Source of the DNA: DATFRY01 sp963764695
Lineage (GTDB): Bacteria; Myxococcota_A; Polyangia; Haliangiales; Haliangiaceae
Direction: 5' to 3'
Assembly (NCBI GenBank): GCA_963764695.1
Contig: CAVXTW010000003.1
Coordinates: 1-64,000 of the forward strand
Length of the DNA stretch: 64,000 nt
Made by a program: the position numbers and the translations under genes. Shown one piece after another: positions 18,286-27,900 of this stretch (within the stretch, counting starts at the first letter, position 1; each line of letters begins with the position of its first letter). The notes under the pieces are model-generated. The model saw only the letters and a list, made by a program, of their open reading frames with translations. It did no database searches and had not been told where the DNA came from.

Positions 18286-20380
18286 CCGGGCGATCGCCGT
18301 CGGCGTCACCGTCCTGGTCAGCAACTGCCCGACTGCGCCGACGTCGTGCCGCGCGCGCGATGGCGAGGCGGACGAGATGCAGGCGCGCGGCAAGGAGCTT
18401 CTGGACAGGAGGCACTTCGAAGAGGCGCGCGCCGTGCTCGACCGGGCGCTCGCCCGCCACGTCGCGGTCGAGGACCACGTGGCTGCCTCGCGCGACGCCA
18501 GCCTGCTGGCCGAGGTGTGCCAGGCGAGAAACGAGTATCGCGCGGCGCTGCTGATGGTGGAGAGCGCGCGGGTCGAGGCGCTGACGTCGGGCGATGCCGG
18601 ATCTCTTGCCACGGCTCTCATCGCCCAGGGGAGCACTCTGCAGCGCGTCGGCGATCTAGCGCGTGCGCTCGCCGCGTACGAGGAGGCGGTGCCAAACCTC
18701 CCCGCCAGCGACAGGGCCGGGCGCTCGCGGCTGGCCATCTATCGCGCCCTCGTTCTCAGGTCCCAGGGGCGGCTGGCGGCGGCCGAGGAGGGGCTCCTGC
18801 AGGCACTCGATCTCGCACGCGAGGCACGCGATCACCGGCTCGTCTACAGCGCCTGCGTGAACCTTGCGGACATCGCCCTCATCGAGCGCAGACTGGACGA
18901 CGCCGGGCGCTACCTGCGCGACGCTCGCGCCGCCTCGCGCGGGCTGGGCGCCACCCGCCCCTCCACCCTGATCCTGCTCAACGAGGCGGTGCTGGCGCAG
19001 CTGCGCGGAGATCTCGCGGCGGCGGAGGCGACCCTCGAACAGTTGCCCGACGACGACGTTCCGGAGACCGCCCGCGTCGTCGCTCACATCCGGGGTTCGA
19101 TTGCAGAGGCGGCCGGGCGCCTCGACGTGGCGGAGACCCACTACCGCCACGGGGTCGACATCGTGGAGCAGATGCGCCGCGACGTCGCCCCGGAGGACGC
19201 GAGGGCGCAGTTCTTCGAGGAGCGCTGGGCGCCCTACGAGAGTCTGTTTGCGCTCCAGCTGCGGCGAGAGGACGCGCGCGGCGCGTTCGCCACGCTGGCG
19301 CTGGCCCAGGGGCGGATGTTCTTCGACGCGTTCGCGGCATCGCTCGTCGAGGCAGGCCCGGCGCATGGGTCTCGCATCCACGGAGCCATCGACCGCGTCG
19401 AGATGCTCGATCAGGTGATGGCGCCGCTGGCCGACTCGACTCTGGCCAGGACGCGGTCTCCCGAGGCGACGCTCGACGCACTGGCCGGCAAGCACGTGCT
19501 CGTCTACTTCCCGTCTGGCGAGCGGCTGCGCATGGTGAAGGTGGAGAACGGCGAGCCGCTCATCACCGGCGTGGACATCGGCCTCGCCCAGCTCGACCGG
19601 CTGGTCGACGCCTTCCGCAACGAGCCCGGCGACCCGGTCGCGGCGGAGGCGCTGGGCAGCGCCCTCCTGCCACAGGGAACGCTGCCGGCGGCGCCGGCAC
19701 GGATTCACATCGTCCCGACCGGTCCACTCCTGCGCGTGTCGTTCGCGGCGCTCAGGGTCTCCGGCAAGCGCCTGCTCGATCGATACGAGATCGTCTACGC
19801 GCCGAGCGTGACCGGCCTGGCCGCGATGACCGTCGAGCGCGGCGACCGCGACGGAGCCGCCACCGTCCTGGCCGACACGCGAAGCCAGCTCCGCCACGCG
19901 CGGAGCGAGCTGAAGCACGTGGTCGATGCCACAGGTGCGATCCCGCACGTCGGCGCGGACGCGACCGTGGCCGCGCTCCGTGCCTCGGCTCGCGGCTCGC
20001 TTCTGCACGTCATCTCTCACTCCGGCCTGGGCGTCAACGGCGGCTACCTGGCGCTGGCCGATGGCAAGGTGTCGGCCGCCGACATCGTGGCCTGGCGGAT
20101 CGGCCCGCGGCTCGCCGTGCTCCCAACTTGCTCCTCGGCCGCGACGGCAGGGCGAGAGATGTGGGGATCGCTGGCCGCCGCGTTTCTGGCCGCAGGCAGC
20201 CTGCACGTGGTCGCCACCGTGACCAGCGTCGAGGACTCGGTGGGCCTGGAGTTCACACGCCGGTTCTATCGCGCAGGGGGTGCGCACGACCCGGTCGGCG
20301 GCACGGCGCGCGCGCAGCGTGAGATGGCCGGGGGGCATCCGGTGGCGGCGTGGTCGTCTTTCGTCGTCGCTGGCCTGTAA
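18275..20380 (+). CDS. CHAT-domain caspase-like protein with TPR repeats, probably exported (module A)
   Basis: 701 residues. The N-terminus is a hydrophobic export signal ending in LVSNC, a near-lipobox. Residues about 30-350 are TPR-like helical repeats (ARALAAYEEAVPNL, AEEGLLQALDLAREA, AETHYRHGVDIVEQM). The C-terminal CHAT domain runs from about 400 to the end. The likely catalytic dyad is His582 in HVISHSG and Cys619 in LPTCSSA, both as expected for CHAT proteases. Known CHAT proteins act as proteases in separase- and caspase-like systems; export here suggests envelope substrates. The start overlaps the anti-sigma gene, so it is made with the sigma/anti-sigma pair. The anti-sigma or the small downstream protein are candidate partners (inference). 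Confidence 0.93.
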   Translation: MSISRAIAVGVTVLVSNCPTAPTSCRARDGEADEMQARGKELLDRRHFEEARAVLDRALARHVAVEDHVAASRDASLLAEVCQARNEYRAALLMVESARVEALTSGDAGSLATALIAQGSTLQRVGDLARALAAYEEAVPNLPASDRAGRSRLAIYRALVLRSQGRLAAAEEGLLQALDLAREARDHRLVYSACVNLADIALIERRLDDAGRYLRDARAASRGLGATRPSTLILLNEAVLAQLRGDLAAAEATLEQLPDDDVPETARVVAHIRGSIAEAAGRLDVAETHYRHGVDIVEQMRRDVAPEDARAQFFEERWAPYESLFALQLRREDARGAFATLALAQGRMFFDAFAASLVEAGPAHGSRIHGAIDRVEMLDQVMAPLADSTLARTRSPEATLDALAGKHVLVYFPSGERLRMVKVENGEPLITGVDIGLAQLDRLVDAFRNEPGDPVAAEALGSALLPQGTLPAAPARIHIVPTGPLLRVSFAALRVSGKRLLDRYEIVYAPSVTGLAAMTVERGDRDGAATVLADTRSQLRHARSELKHVVDATGAIPHVGADATVAALRASARGSLLHVISHSGLGVNGGYLALADGKVSAADIVAWRIGPRLAVLPTCSSAATAGREMWGSLAAAFLAAGSLHVVATVTSVEDSVGLEFTRRFYRAGGAHDPVGGTARAQREMAGGHPVAAWSSFVVAGL

Positions 20381-20423
20381 CGTTCACCCTTCAGGGGCGC
20401 CTTCGCTGAGAAGGAGGTCCTCG

Positions 20424-20492
20424 ATGAACAGTCCACGACAGCCCGCGCGCGAGCACGACCGCCCGGTGGTCAATGGAGGCACGACGCGATGA
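20424..20492 (+). CDS. 22-codon ORF, possible leader peptide
   Basis: A 22-residue ORF with a strong AAGGAGG seven bases before its ATG. Its TGA overlaps the ATG of the next gene (ATGA), so it could couple translation to that gene. In module B the equivalent position carries the signal peptide start of the small lipoprotein, so this may be a remnant of one or an unrelated leader. No homology can be claimed at this length. Confidence 0.3.
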   Translation: MNSPRQPAREHDRPVVNGGTTR

Positions 20493-20806
20493 GCGCCGCC
20501 ATCGTCATCGCCTCGCGACAATCCGCGGTGTTCGAGGCCAGCGATCCTGATCCGGTCGTGGAGGTGCGAAGTGGACCGGCGACCATCTTTGTCATCCAGG
20601 ACGGTCGTGTACTCGCGACGCTCGAATGGCCGGGGGACCAAGGTGGCACCATCGCGGTGCCGCTCAAGGCGGTGGTCTCTTCGGTTTCTCAGGTGTTCGT
20701 CGGAGTCATGCCCGGGCTGATTCCGAAGCCAGTGAGCGACCAGCTCCGCGCGCTCATGTGCCCTCACTGCTTCTCGCGCAATGCCAGGGTTCCGTGCTGT
20801 CCGTGA
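20489..20806 (+). CDS. Small CxxC/CC protein after CHAT (module A copy, no signal peptide)
   Basis: 105 residues. It aligns with the C-terminal two thirds of the lipoprotein at 36353: VRSGPATIFVIQDGRVLATLEWPG against VNGPSTVHVLQDGFVVFAAHWRHPG, then TIAVPLKAVV against SITVPLEAVA. Both end in a cysteine cluster, CPHCFSRNARVPCC here and CVDCVKSALHKCC there. This copy lacks the signal sequence, Cys-containing N-terminus and coiled segment of its homologue. Each gene follows a CHAT gene, so the family is probably a functional partner of the CHAT protein; the cysteines suggest metal or disulfide chemistry. Function unknown. Confidence 0.7.
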   Translation: MSAAIVIASRQSAVFEASDPDPVVEVRSGPATIFVIQDGRVLATLEWPGDQGGTIAVPLKAVVSSVSQVFVGVMPGLIPKPVSDQLRALMCPHCFSRNARVPCCP

Positions 20807-20930
20807 CGAGCTGATCTGCACACGCGGCGAGGTCGGCCACCCCGCGAGCGGGCCAGCGGGCAGGGCCAGTCGTCCGTGAAGCAGCGGTCGAGAGGCGCTA
20901 TCCTCTGTCGGACTTCATCGCCACCGACCC

Positions 20931-21818
20931 GTGCGACTCACGACCTTCGACGATCCGGCCGCGTTCGAGCTCGCGGCCCGTGACTTCTTCGCCGCGCGCG
21001 AGGCGCAGTACAACCTGCTCGCCGGGCTCACCGGCACGCTGATCGAGCGGCCGGACGCGTACGGCAGCGCCACGCCGTACCTCGCCATCGTGCACGACGA
21101 CGCGGGCCACATCGCGCTGGTCGCGCTGCGCACGCCGCCGCACAGGCTGATCGTGTCGGCGGCGTCCGATCCGGCGGCGCTCGACGTCCTGGTAGCCGGT
21201 GTCCGCAAGCGCTGGGGGTCGCTGTCCGGCGTGCTCGGGCCGTCCGAGACAGCTCACGCCTTCGCCGAAAGGTGGCAGCGCGCGACCGGCGAGGGCACGG
21301 TCAAGGTGCGGGCCGAGCGCATCTACGAGCTCACCGCCGTGATCCCGCCGCGCCGCCCGGTGCCGGGTCGACTGGTGCAGGCGAGCCAGGACGACCGCCG
21401 GATGCTGCTCGACTGGACGGAGGGCTTCACCGCCGAGGCCCACGGCGTGCGCGATCGACGGGCCGCCGAGCGCATGGTCGATCAGCGCCTGGCCAGCTCT
21501 CACGCCGGGCTGCACCTGTGGATCGACGGCGAGCCGATGTGCATGGCGGGCGCCAGCGGGCCGACGGCGACCGGCATCCGCATCGGCGTGGTCTACACGC
21601 CGCCCGAGCGCCGACGACGCGGCTACGCCAGCGCCTGCGTGGCGGCGCTCAGCCAGCTCCTGCTCGACTCGGGCCGCCAGCGCTGCTTTCTCTTCACCGA
21701 CCTGGCCAACCCGACCTCGAACTCGATCTACCAGGCGATCGGCTACCAGCCGGTCGGCGACATGGCCGAGATCGATCTGGCCCCCGCCCCGGGCCGCGGG
21801 GGGTCTCGGGACCCGTGA
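20931..21818 (+). CDS. GNAT-family N-acetyltransferase
   Basis: 295 residues from a GTG at 20931. The C-terminal half is a GNAT fold: the acetyl-CoA loop is in VVYTPPERRRRGYASACVAAL (about residues 215-235), followed by LFTDLANPTSNSIYQAIGYQPV, a typical C-terminal motif. The N-terminal half (about 1-130) looks like a diverged second GNAT-like domain, as in predicted two-domain acetyltransferases. Substrate unknown. It lies between the module A genes and the giant DUF4157 gene, all on the plus strand, with about 120-130 bases on either side, so it may be independently transcribed. Confidence 0.85.
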   Translation: MRLTTFDDPAAFELAARDFFAAREAQYNLLAGLTGTLIERPDAYGSATPYLAIVHDDAGHIALVALRTPPHRLIVSAASDPAALDVLVAGVRKRWGSLSGVLGPSETAHAFAERWQRATGEGTVKVRAERIYELTAVIPPRRPVPGRLVQASQDDRRMLLDWTEGFTAEAHGVRDRRAAERMVDQRLASSHAGLHLWIDGEPMCMAGASGPTATGIRIGVVYTPPERRRRGYASACVAALSQLLLDSGRQRCFLFTDLANPTSNSIYQAIGYQPVGDMAEIDLAPAPGRGGSRDP

Positions 21819-21846
21819 CTCGCGCCGTCATTTGCCTGGACAGCGG

Positions 21847-21911
21847 GCCCGGTCGGGCGCCCAATCGCTGGTGGCGGGTTAAATCTCGGCAATCATTAGC
21901 CCGGTCGGGCG
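21847..21911. repeat. Direct repeat of GCCCGGTCGGGCG upstream of the giant gene
   Basis: The 13-mer GCCCGGTCGGGCG occurs at 21847-21859 and 21899-21911, 52 bases apart (about five helical turns). Each copy is itself partly palindromic (GCCC...GGGC). They lie in the 132-base gap before the DUF4157 gene and could be regulator sites. Confidence 0.4.
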
Positions 21912-21950
21912 ACACAGGGCGGGCGAGGGCCGAGAAATAGTTCGCCCCGC

Positions 21951-24900
21951 GTGACGGAAGAGCGGGGAATCCGCCGCGAAAATCCGTATCAAGAGATCGA
22001 GATGGGGTGGCAGCGCGAGTACCGCAAGGACAAGGACCGGCGCGACAGCGACGAGCCCGAGGTCGATGAGACCGAGGAGCCCTGGCGCCCGAGTCCCGGC
22101 AAGTCCGCGCGCGCGCAGGCGGCCGCCGGATCGCGGCCGCGCCGGGTCGAGACCCCCATCCCCGGCCGCGTCACGCTCACCAGCGGTCTCTCGCACGCGG
22201 CGCGGCCGCCAGCTCCGGCCGCGCCGGTGTTTCGCCACGCGGTCGACGTCGCGAAGCCGGCGGCCGACGCGCCGGAGCGGGTGCAGGCCGCGCGGCAGGC
22301 GTCCGGTCGCCCGCTGCCCGAGGCGCTGGCCCGACAGCTCGAGCGAGCCCTCGGTCCCGCGGTCGCCGACATCCGCGTCCACGACGACAGCAAGTCTGCC
22401 GCGGCGGCGCGGGCGCTGCGCGCCGAGGCCTACACCGTGGGGCGCGACATCTTCTTCGCCGGCGGCGCGTACGATCCGTCGTCGGCGCGCGGCCAGCGCC
22501 TGATCGCGCACGAGGCGGCGCACGCGGCCAGCCAGCCCACCTTCGTGCCGCTCGGCGACGACCTGGCGATCAGCCAGCCGGGCGACGCGCACGAGCGAGA
22601 GGCCGACTCGTTCGCCGACTCTTTCGCGGCGCGGACCGAGGCGCGCGAGAAGACGGCGCTCGAGGGCCGCGGATCATCGGCCCCGGCGCGGCCCGCGGAT
22701 CGAACGCCGAAGGGCGCGGAGTCGAAGAAGGCGGACGCGGACAGGACGCGCACGGCCCGGACCGACGCGCGCACTGCCGACCCTGCGCGCGTCCCCGAGC
22801 TTCCGGTGCCGCGCGCGACGGCGCCGGTCGGCCTCTACCGCCAGGTCGCCGTCAGCACGGCCGACGACGACAGCGAGTCCAGCGACGCCGATCGCAACCG
22901 GCGCAACAAGGGTGCCGACGGCGCGGGCGAGCGCAAGGACGACGAGGCGGACGAGCTGCAGGCGCCCACCGGCGGCAACGGCACCGCGGTCGATCCGGCC
23001 GGCCGCCAGGTCGAGCGACCCGGCACCGGCGGCGGCGTGCACGGCGAGCTTGGCGCCAAGCTGAACGCCGGCGGCGAGGTGCGCTCCGCCGACCGCCCGC
23101 TCGCCCGCGACAAGCAGAGCTCGAAGCCGAAGGAGGAGAAGCCGCCCACCATCGGTCCGCGCGAGGAGCCGGGCGAGACCGAGGCCGACGACGCCGCGCC
23201 CGTGGCAGGACAGGCCGCGCCGCCGACGAAGAAGGGGCGCGCGTCGTCCGCGCGGGGCGGCGAGATCGTCTTCGCGCCGACCGACCTGGGCAAGCTCTTG
23301 CCGCCGATCGCGCCGGACGAGACGGTCGACGACCGCCACGCCAGCGAGCGGGCCGCGCTGGAGCGCCACGAGGCGGCGCGCGCCCACGCCACCGCCACCC
23401 TGACCAGCTTCGTCAGCAACGGCAAGCAGCAGGTCGGCGCCATCCAGGGGCTGGCCCCCGGGCTCGACCAGCAGCTGCACGCCGGCGAGAGCCGCGCCAT
23501 CGCGGCGGTCGATACGGCGGCTGCGTCGCAGGCCCGCGCCGTGCGCGCTCACGTCGCCCAGTCGATCGCCCAGGTCGACGCCGCCGCGGCCGCCGCGCGC
23601 GCCCGCATCGAGGCCGATCACAAGGCCACCGTCTCCGCGATCGAGGACTCGACGAGGGCCGCCCGCGACCGGGTCGACGCGTCGCACCGCACCTCGGTCG
23701 AGGCCACCCAGCGCCAGGAGCAGGAGCAGCTGCAAGTCGTCGCTCGGCTGTACGAGGCGGCGGCCGGCAAGTTCCGCACGGCAGGCAGCAGCGCCGGCAA
23801 CCTCGCGGTGTCGAACGCCGAGGGGTTCGCCGGCGAGTACCTGTCGCACATGATCCACCGCGACGACAGCTTCCTCAAGGGAGCGCTCACCGACAACCGG
23901 TGCAAGGCCCGGGCGGACGCGGCGCGCGGCGTGGGCGCGAAGTACAAGGAGGAGCTGGCCAAGGAGGCCGAGAACCAGGTCGGCGAGATGAACAAGCGCC
24001 GGCCCACCGACGAGGAGAGCGTGCGCGCGGTCGCCGCCGAGGCGCGCAAGAACCTCGACACGGTGCACAAGAAGAGCCTCGAGGGGCTCGAGGAAGCGAA
24101 GACGCAGTCGCTCGAGGGCGCGCGCACGACGCGCGAGCAGATGCTGGCCCAGGTCGACAGCACGCGCTCCGGCAGCGTGTCGGGCCTGAACCGCCACGGT
24201 CAGAGCCAGGCCTCGGGCATCCAGCGCCAGGGCGCGCAGCTCAAGCAGACCATCCGCCAGCAGCGCCAGGCCCGCTCGGCCCAGCTGCACGCCGGCCTCG
24301 ACGAGGCGATGGTCGGGCTGCGCCAGGGCATCGACGGGATGATCGACGGCATGCGCGGCGCCGAGGTGCCCGAGCCGGAGGCGCTCAACCAGGCCATCGC
24401 GACCGCGGAGGAGAAGCTCGCCGAGCAGATGGGCAAGCTGCGCCAGGGCATGACCCAGGGCGCGGCCCAGGGCGCGCAGGGGCTGGTGCAGGTCGGCACC
24501 CAGGGGGCGCAGTCGCTGCAGCAGGCCGGCTCCGCCGCCATCAACGCCGCCAGCCAGATGGTGGCGGGCGCGCGCGACGCCTTCTCGTCCATCACCCAGA
24601 GCGCTCGCCAGTCGCTGCAGCAGCTGTCGGCCGGCCACAAGCGGATGGTCGACGAGGGCGCCAAGGCCACCGACGAGGGGATGAAGGGGGTCGTCACCGG
24701 CCTGCGCGACAGCTACGGCAAGCTGAGCAAGAACCTCGAGGACGGCGCCGACAAGAACGCGAAGGCGATCGGCGACGCGTTCCGCAACGCGGTCACCGGC
24801 GGCGGCGAGAAGGACATGCCGGCGGTCATCCGCCAGCAGGCCGACGAGGCCGCGTCCAAGGTCCAGCCGCGCTGGAAGTCGGTCCTCAAGTGGATCATCA

Positions 24901-27900
24901 TCATCGCGATCATCATCGTGGTGGCCGTCGTCCTCGGCCCGATGGTGATCGGTGCGGTGGCCGGCGCGGCGACTGCACTCGGCGCCAGCGCTGCGGCGGC
25001 CACCGTCATCGGCACGATCGTCGGCGGCGCGCTGGTCGGCGCCGCGTCGAGCGCGCTGACAACGGTGGTCGACAACGCCTTCTCCGGCCGCAACCTCATG
25101 GAGGGCGTGCTCAAGGCGGCGGCGTGGGGCGCGGCCGGCGGCGCGATCGGCGGCGCGTTCGGCGTCGGCAAGCTCGGCACCATGATCCAGGGCCTGTCCA
25201 AGGGCCGGCAGTTCGCGGTCCAGCTGGCCATCGACGCGTCGGTCGACACCGGCATGACCGCGCTGCAGGGTGACCTGTCGTGGGAAGGCTTCGCCCAGGG
25301 GCTGGCCATGTCGGTCCTGACCAACGGCATGACCCACCTGCCGAAGGTCGGCCCGCGCATCGAGGGGATCCAGACCCGCTCCGGCGCGATGGGCAACGAC
25401 TTCGGCACTCGCGTCGGCGAGCGGATCCGTCCGCCCAGCACCGACGGCGGCGGCACCGGTGGTGGCACAGGTGGTGGTGGGGTCGACGTGAGCCCGCCGA
25501 CTCCGAACGCGCCGGCTCCGACGAACGCGCCGACCGCGCGCACCGACGCCGGTGGCGCTCCGCGCGCGCCGGACGCCGCGCCGGGTGGACAGGCGCCGCG
25601 CACCGAGGGAGCGCCGCGCACCGAAGGCGCACCGGACACGACCGGACCGCGCAGCGAGACGCGCGGGCCGGATGCGCCGGCTCCGGATCGCACTGGCGGT
25701 CCCACCGAGCAGCCGGGTCGGGCGCGCCAGCCCGGATCTGACGAGGGCGGCACCGGCGGGACGCGCGACGGCGATGCTCGTGCGCGCGACGGCGAACCCG
25801 GCCAGGGCGGGACAACGCGCGACGGCGACACCGGTGGTGCCACGGCCCGCGACGGCGACACCGGCGGTGCCACGGCACGCGACGGCGACACCGGCGGCGC
25901 CACGACGCGCGACGGCGACGGTGCCACGACCCGCGATGGCGACACCGGCGGTGCCACGGCACGCGATGGCGATACCGGCGGCGCCACGGCCCGCGACGGC
26001 CAGGCTCCCGACGGCAGGCCGCGCGACCGTCAGGGCCCCGACGGCAAGCCACGCGATGGCGAAGGCGGCGACACAAGGGCCCGCGACGGCCAGGGTCCCG
26101 ACGGCAAGCCGCGCGACGGAAAGCCGGGCGAGAGCAAGCCGCGCGGCGAAGGCGACGCAAGGACGCGCGACGGCGACGGCAGGACCCGCGACGGCGACGG
26201 CAGGACCCGCGACGGCGACGGCACCACGCGCGACGGCGACGAGCAGGCCGACCGCACCCAGGACGGCGCCGAGGGCGACCGCACCGGGGTCAACGCCGCG
26301 CCCACCGTCAATCCCAGCCGCCCGGTCGGCCCCGGCGGCTACCGCAGCGACGCCATCTCGCTCACCGGCAAGGGCGACAAGCTCGGCGAGGCGGTCAGGT
26401 GGATCAAACCGGAGCCGGGCAAGATCGACGTCATCGTCCACGGCTCGTCCGACAGCTTCTACATCCTCAAGGACGGAGCGTACGTCGCGGTCGATCACCG
26501 CACGCTGGCCCGCTACATCAAGAAGCAGGGCGGCGCCGGCCAGGACATCCGCCTGATCTCGTGCGGCAGCGGCGAGTCGCCGACCTCCATCGCGCAGAAC
26601 CTGGCCAACAAGCTGGGCGCGCGCGTGACCGCGCCGAGCGACACCGTCTGGATCCACCCGGACGGCCGCATGACCGTCGGCAAGAACCCGGACCACAGCA
26701 CGGGAGGCTGGAACGAGTTCCAGCCCGGCACGCGCCCGGACGCCGGTACGAGCACGCGTCCCGTCGAGGGCGGTACCCGACCGGATGTGGGCACCGGCAC
26801 GCGCCCGGACGTGGACGCCGGGCCAGGCACGAGAACCGAGGAACCGGGGGGCACGCGCCCGCGGACCGACGAGGAGGCGCCGGTTGCCGCCGAGGGTCCG
26901 CGCAGGTCGCCGTCGGACGACGAGGGGATGCTCGGCGTGCTCAACGGCGGGTCGCGCGACGAGATCAAGCTGGCCACCGGCTTCGACGACGCGCAGATCG
27001 ACCTCATCGTGGCCCGTCGTCCCATCGGCAAGCTGCTCGACCTCCAGTCGATCGACGGGATCACGCCGCGGCAGGCCGGCGATCTGCAGGCGCGCGAGAA
27101 GCGGGCCCAGATCGAGCTCGACGAGAGCCCGGCGGTGGCCGCGCTGCGCGATCAGTTCGCCCAGAGGTTCGACGCCCTGCGCGCCGACCCGGCCAACGCG
27201 CACAAGTCCGACTACGACATCATGAAGGAGGTGGTGCGGGGCGATCCGACCACCTTCTGCCTCAAGGGCGAGTGCGTGCCGCTCGACGTGCTGCAGGCGC
27301 AGGGTGCCTTCAGCAAGGTCATCGGCATGGAGTCGGTCTTCAACTACCACCTCACGCCCGACGCCCGCACCAGGCTCAAGAACGACTACGGCATCGAGAC
27401 CGCGGCCGACTTCGCCGCGGCGGTCGCACGCGATCCGAGCATCTTCGAGGGCTCGATGCTCGACACCGGCTCGATGGTGTCGGGCCAGAACAACGTCGCC
27501 TGGTGGGCGCCGCGCGGCGACGCCACCGCAGGCAGCGCGGCCGAGCTGGTCACCCAGCTGGCGCTCGACCCCTCCTACTATCAGGGTGGCCTCATCCGCG
27601 TCACCATGAGCCCGGAGGCCGCGGCCGGCTTCCAGTTCCGCAAGCCGACTCCCTTCGACGGCATGATGTTCGGCGAGTGGGTGGCCAACCGCGACGGCGG
27701 GCAGCTCGGCGTCACCGGCGGCGGCACCCCCGAGGCAGTCGCGCCCGGTCTGCCGCTCGGCCAGGCCAGCGACGTCGAGATCTTCGCGGGCAGCGCGCCG
27801 CCCACGCCGCGAGTCAGCGGCGGCTCGGGAGATGGCGGCCCCGCGCCAATGACCAGCGGCGGAGACAGCTCGCCGCCGACCGGCACCGGCAGCAGCGGCG

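Noticed and set aside
25760..26260. CRISPR-like regular repeats
   Set aside because: The repeats are contiguous, in frame, and encode protein linkers; there are no unique spacers.
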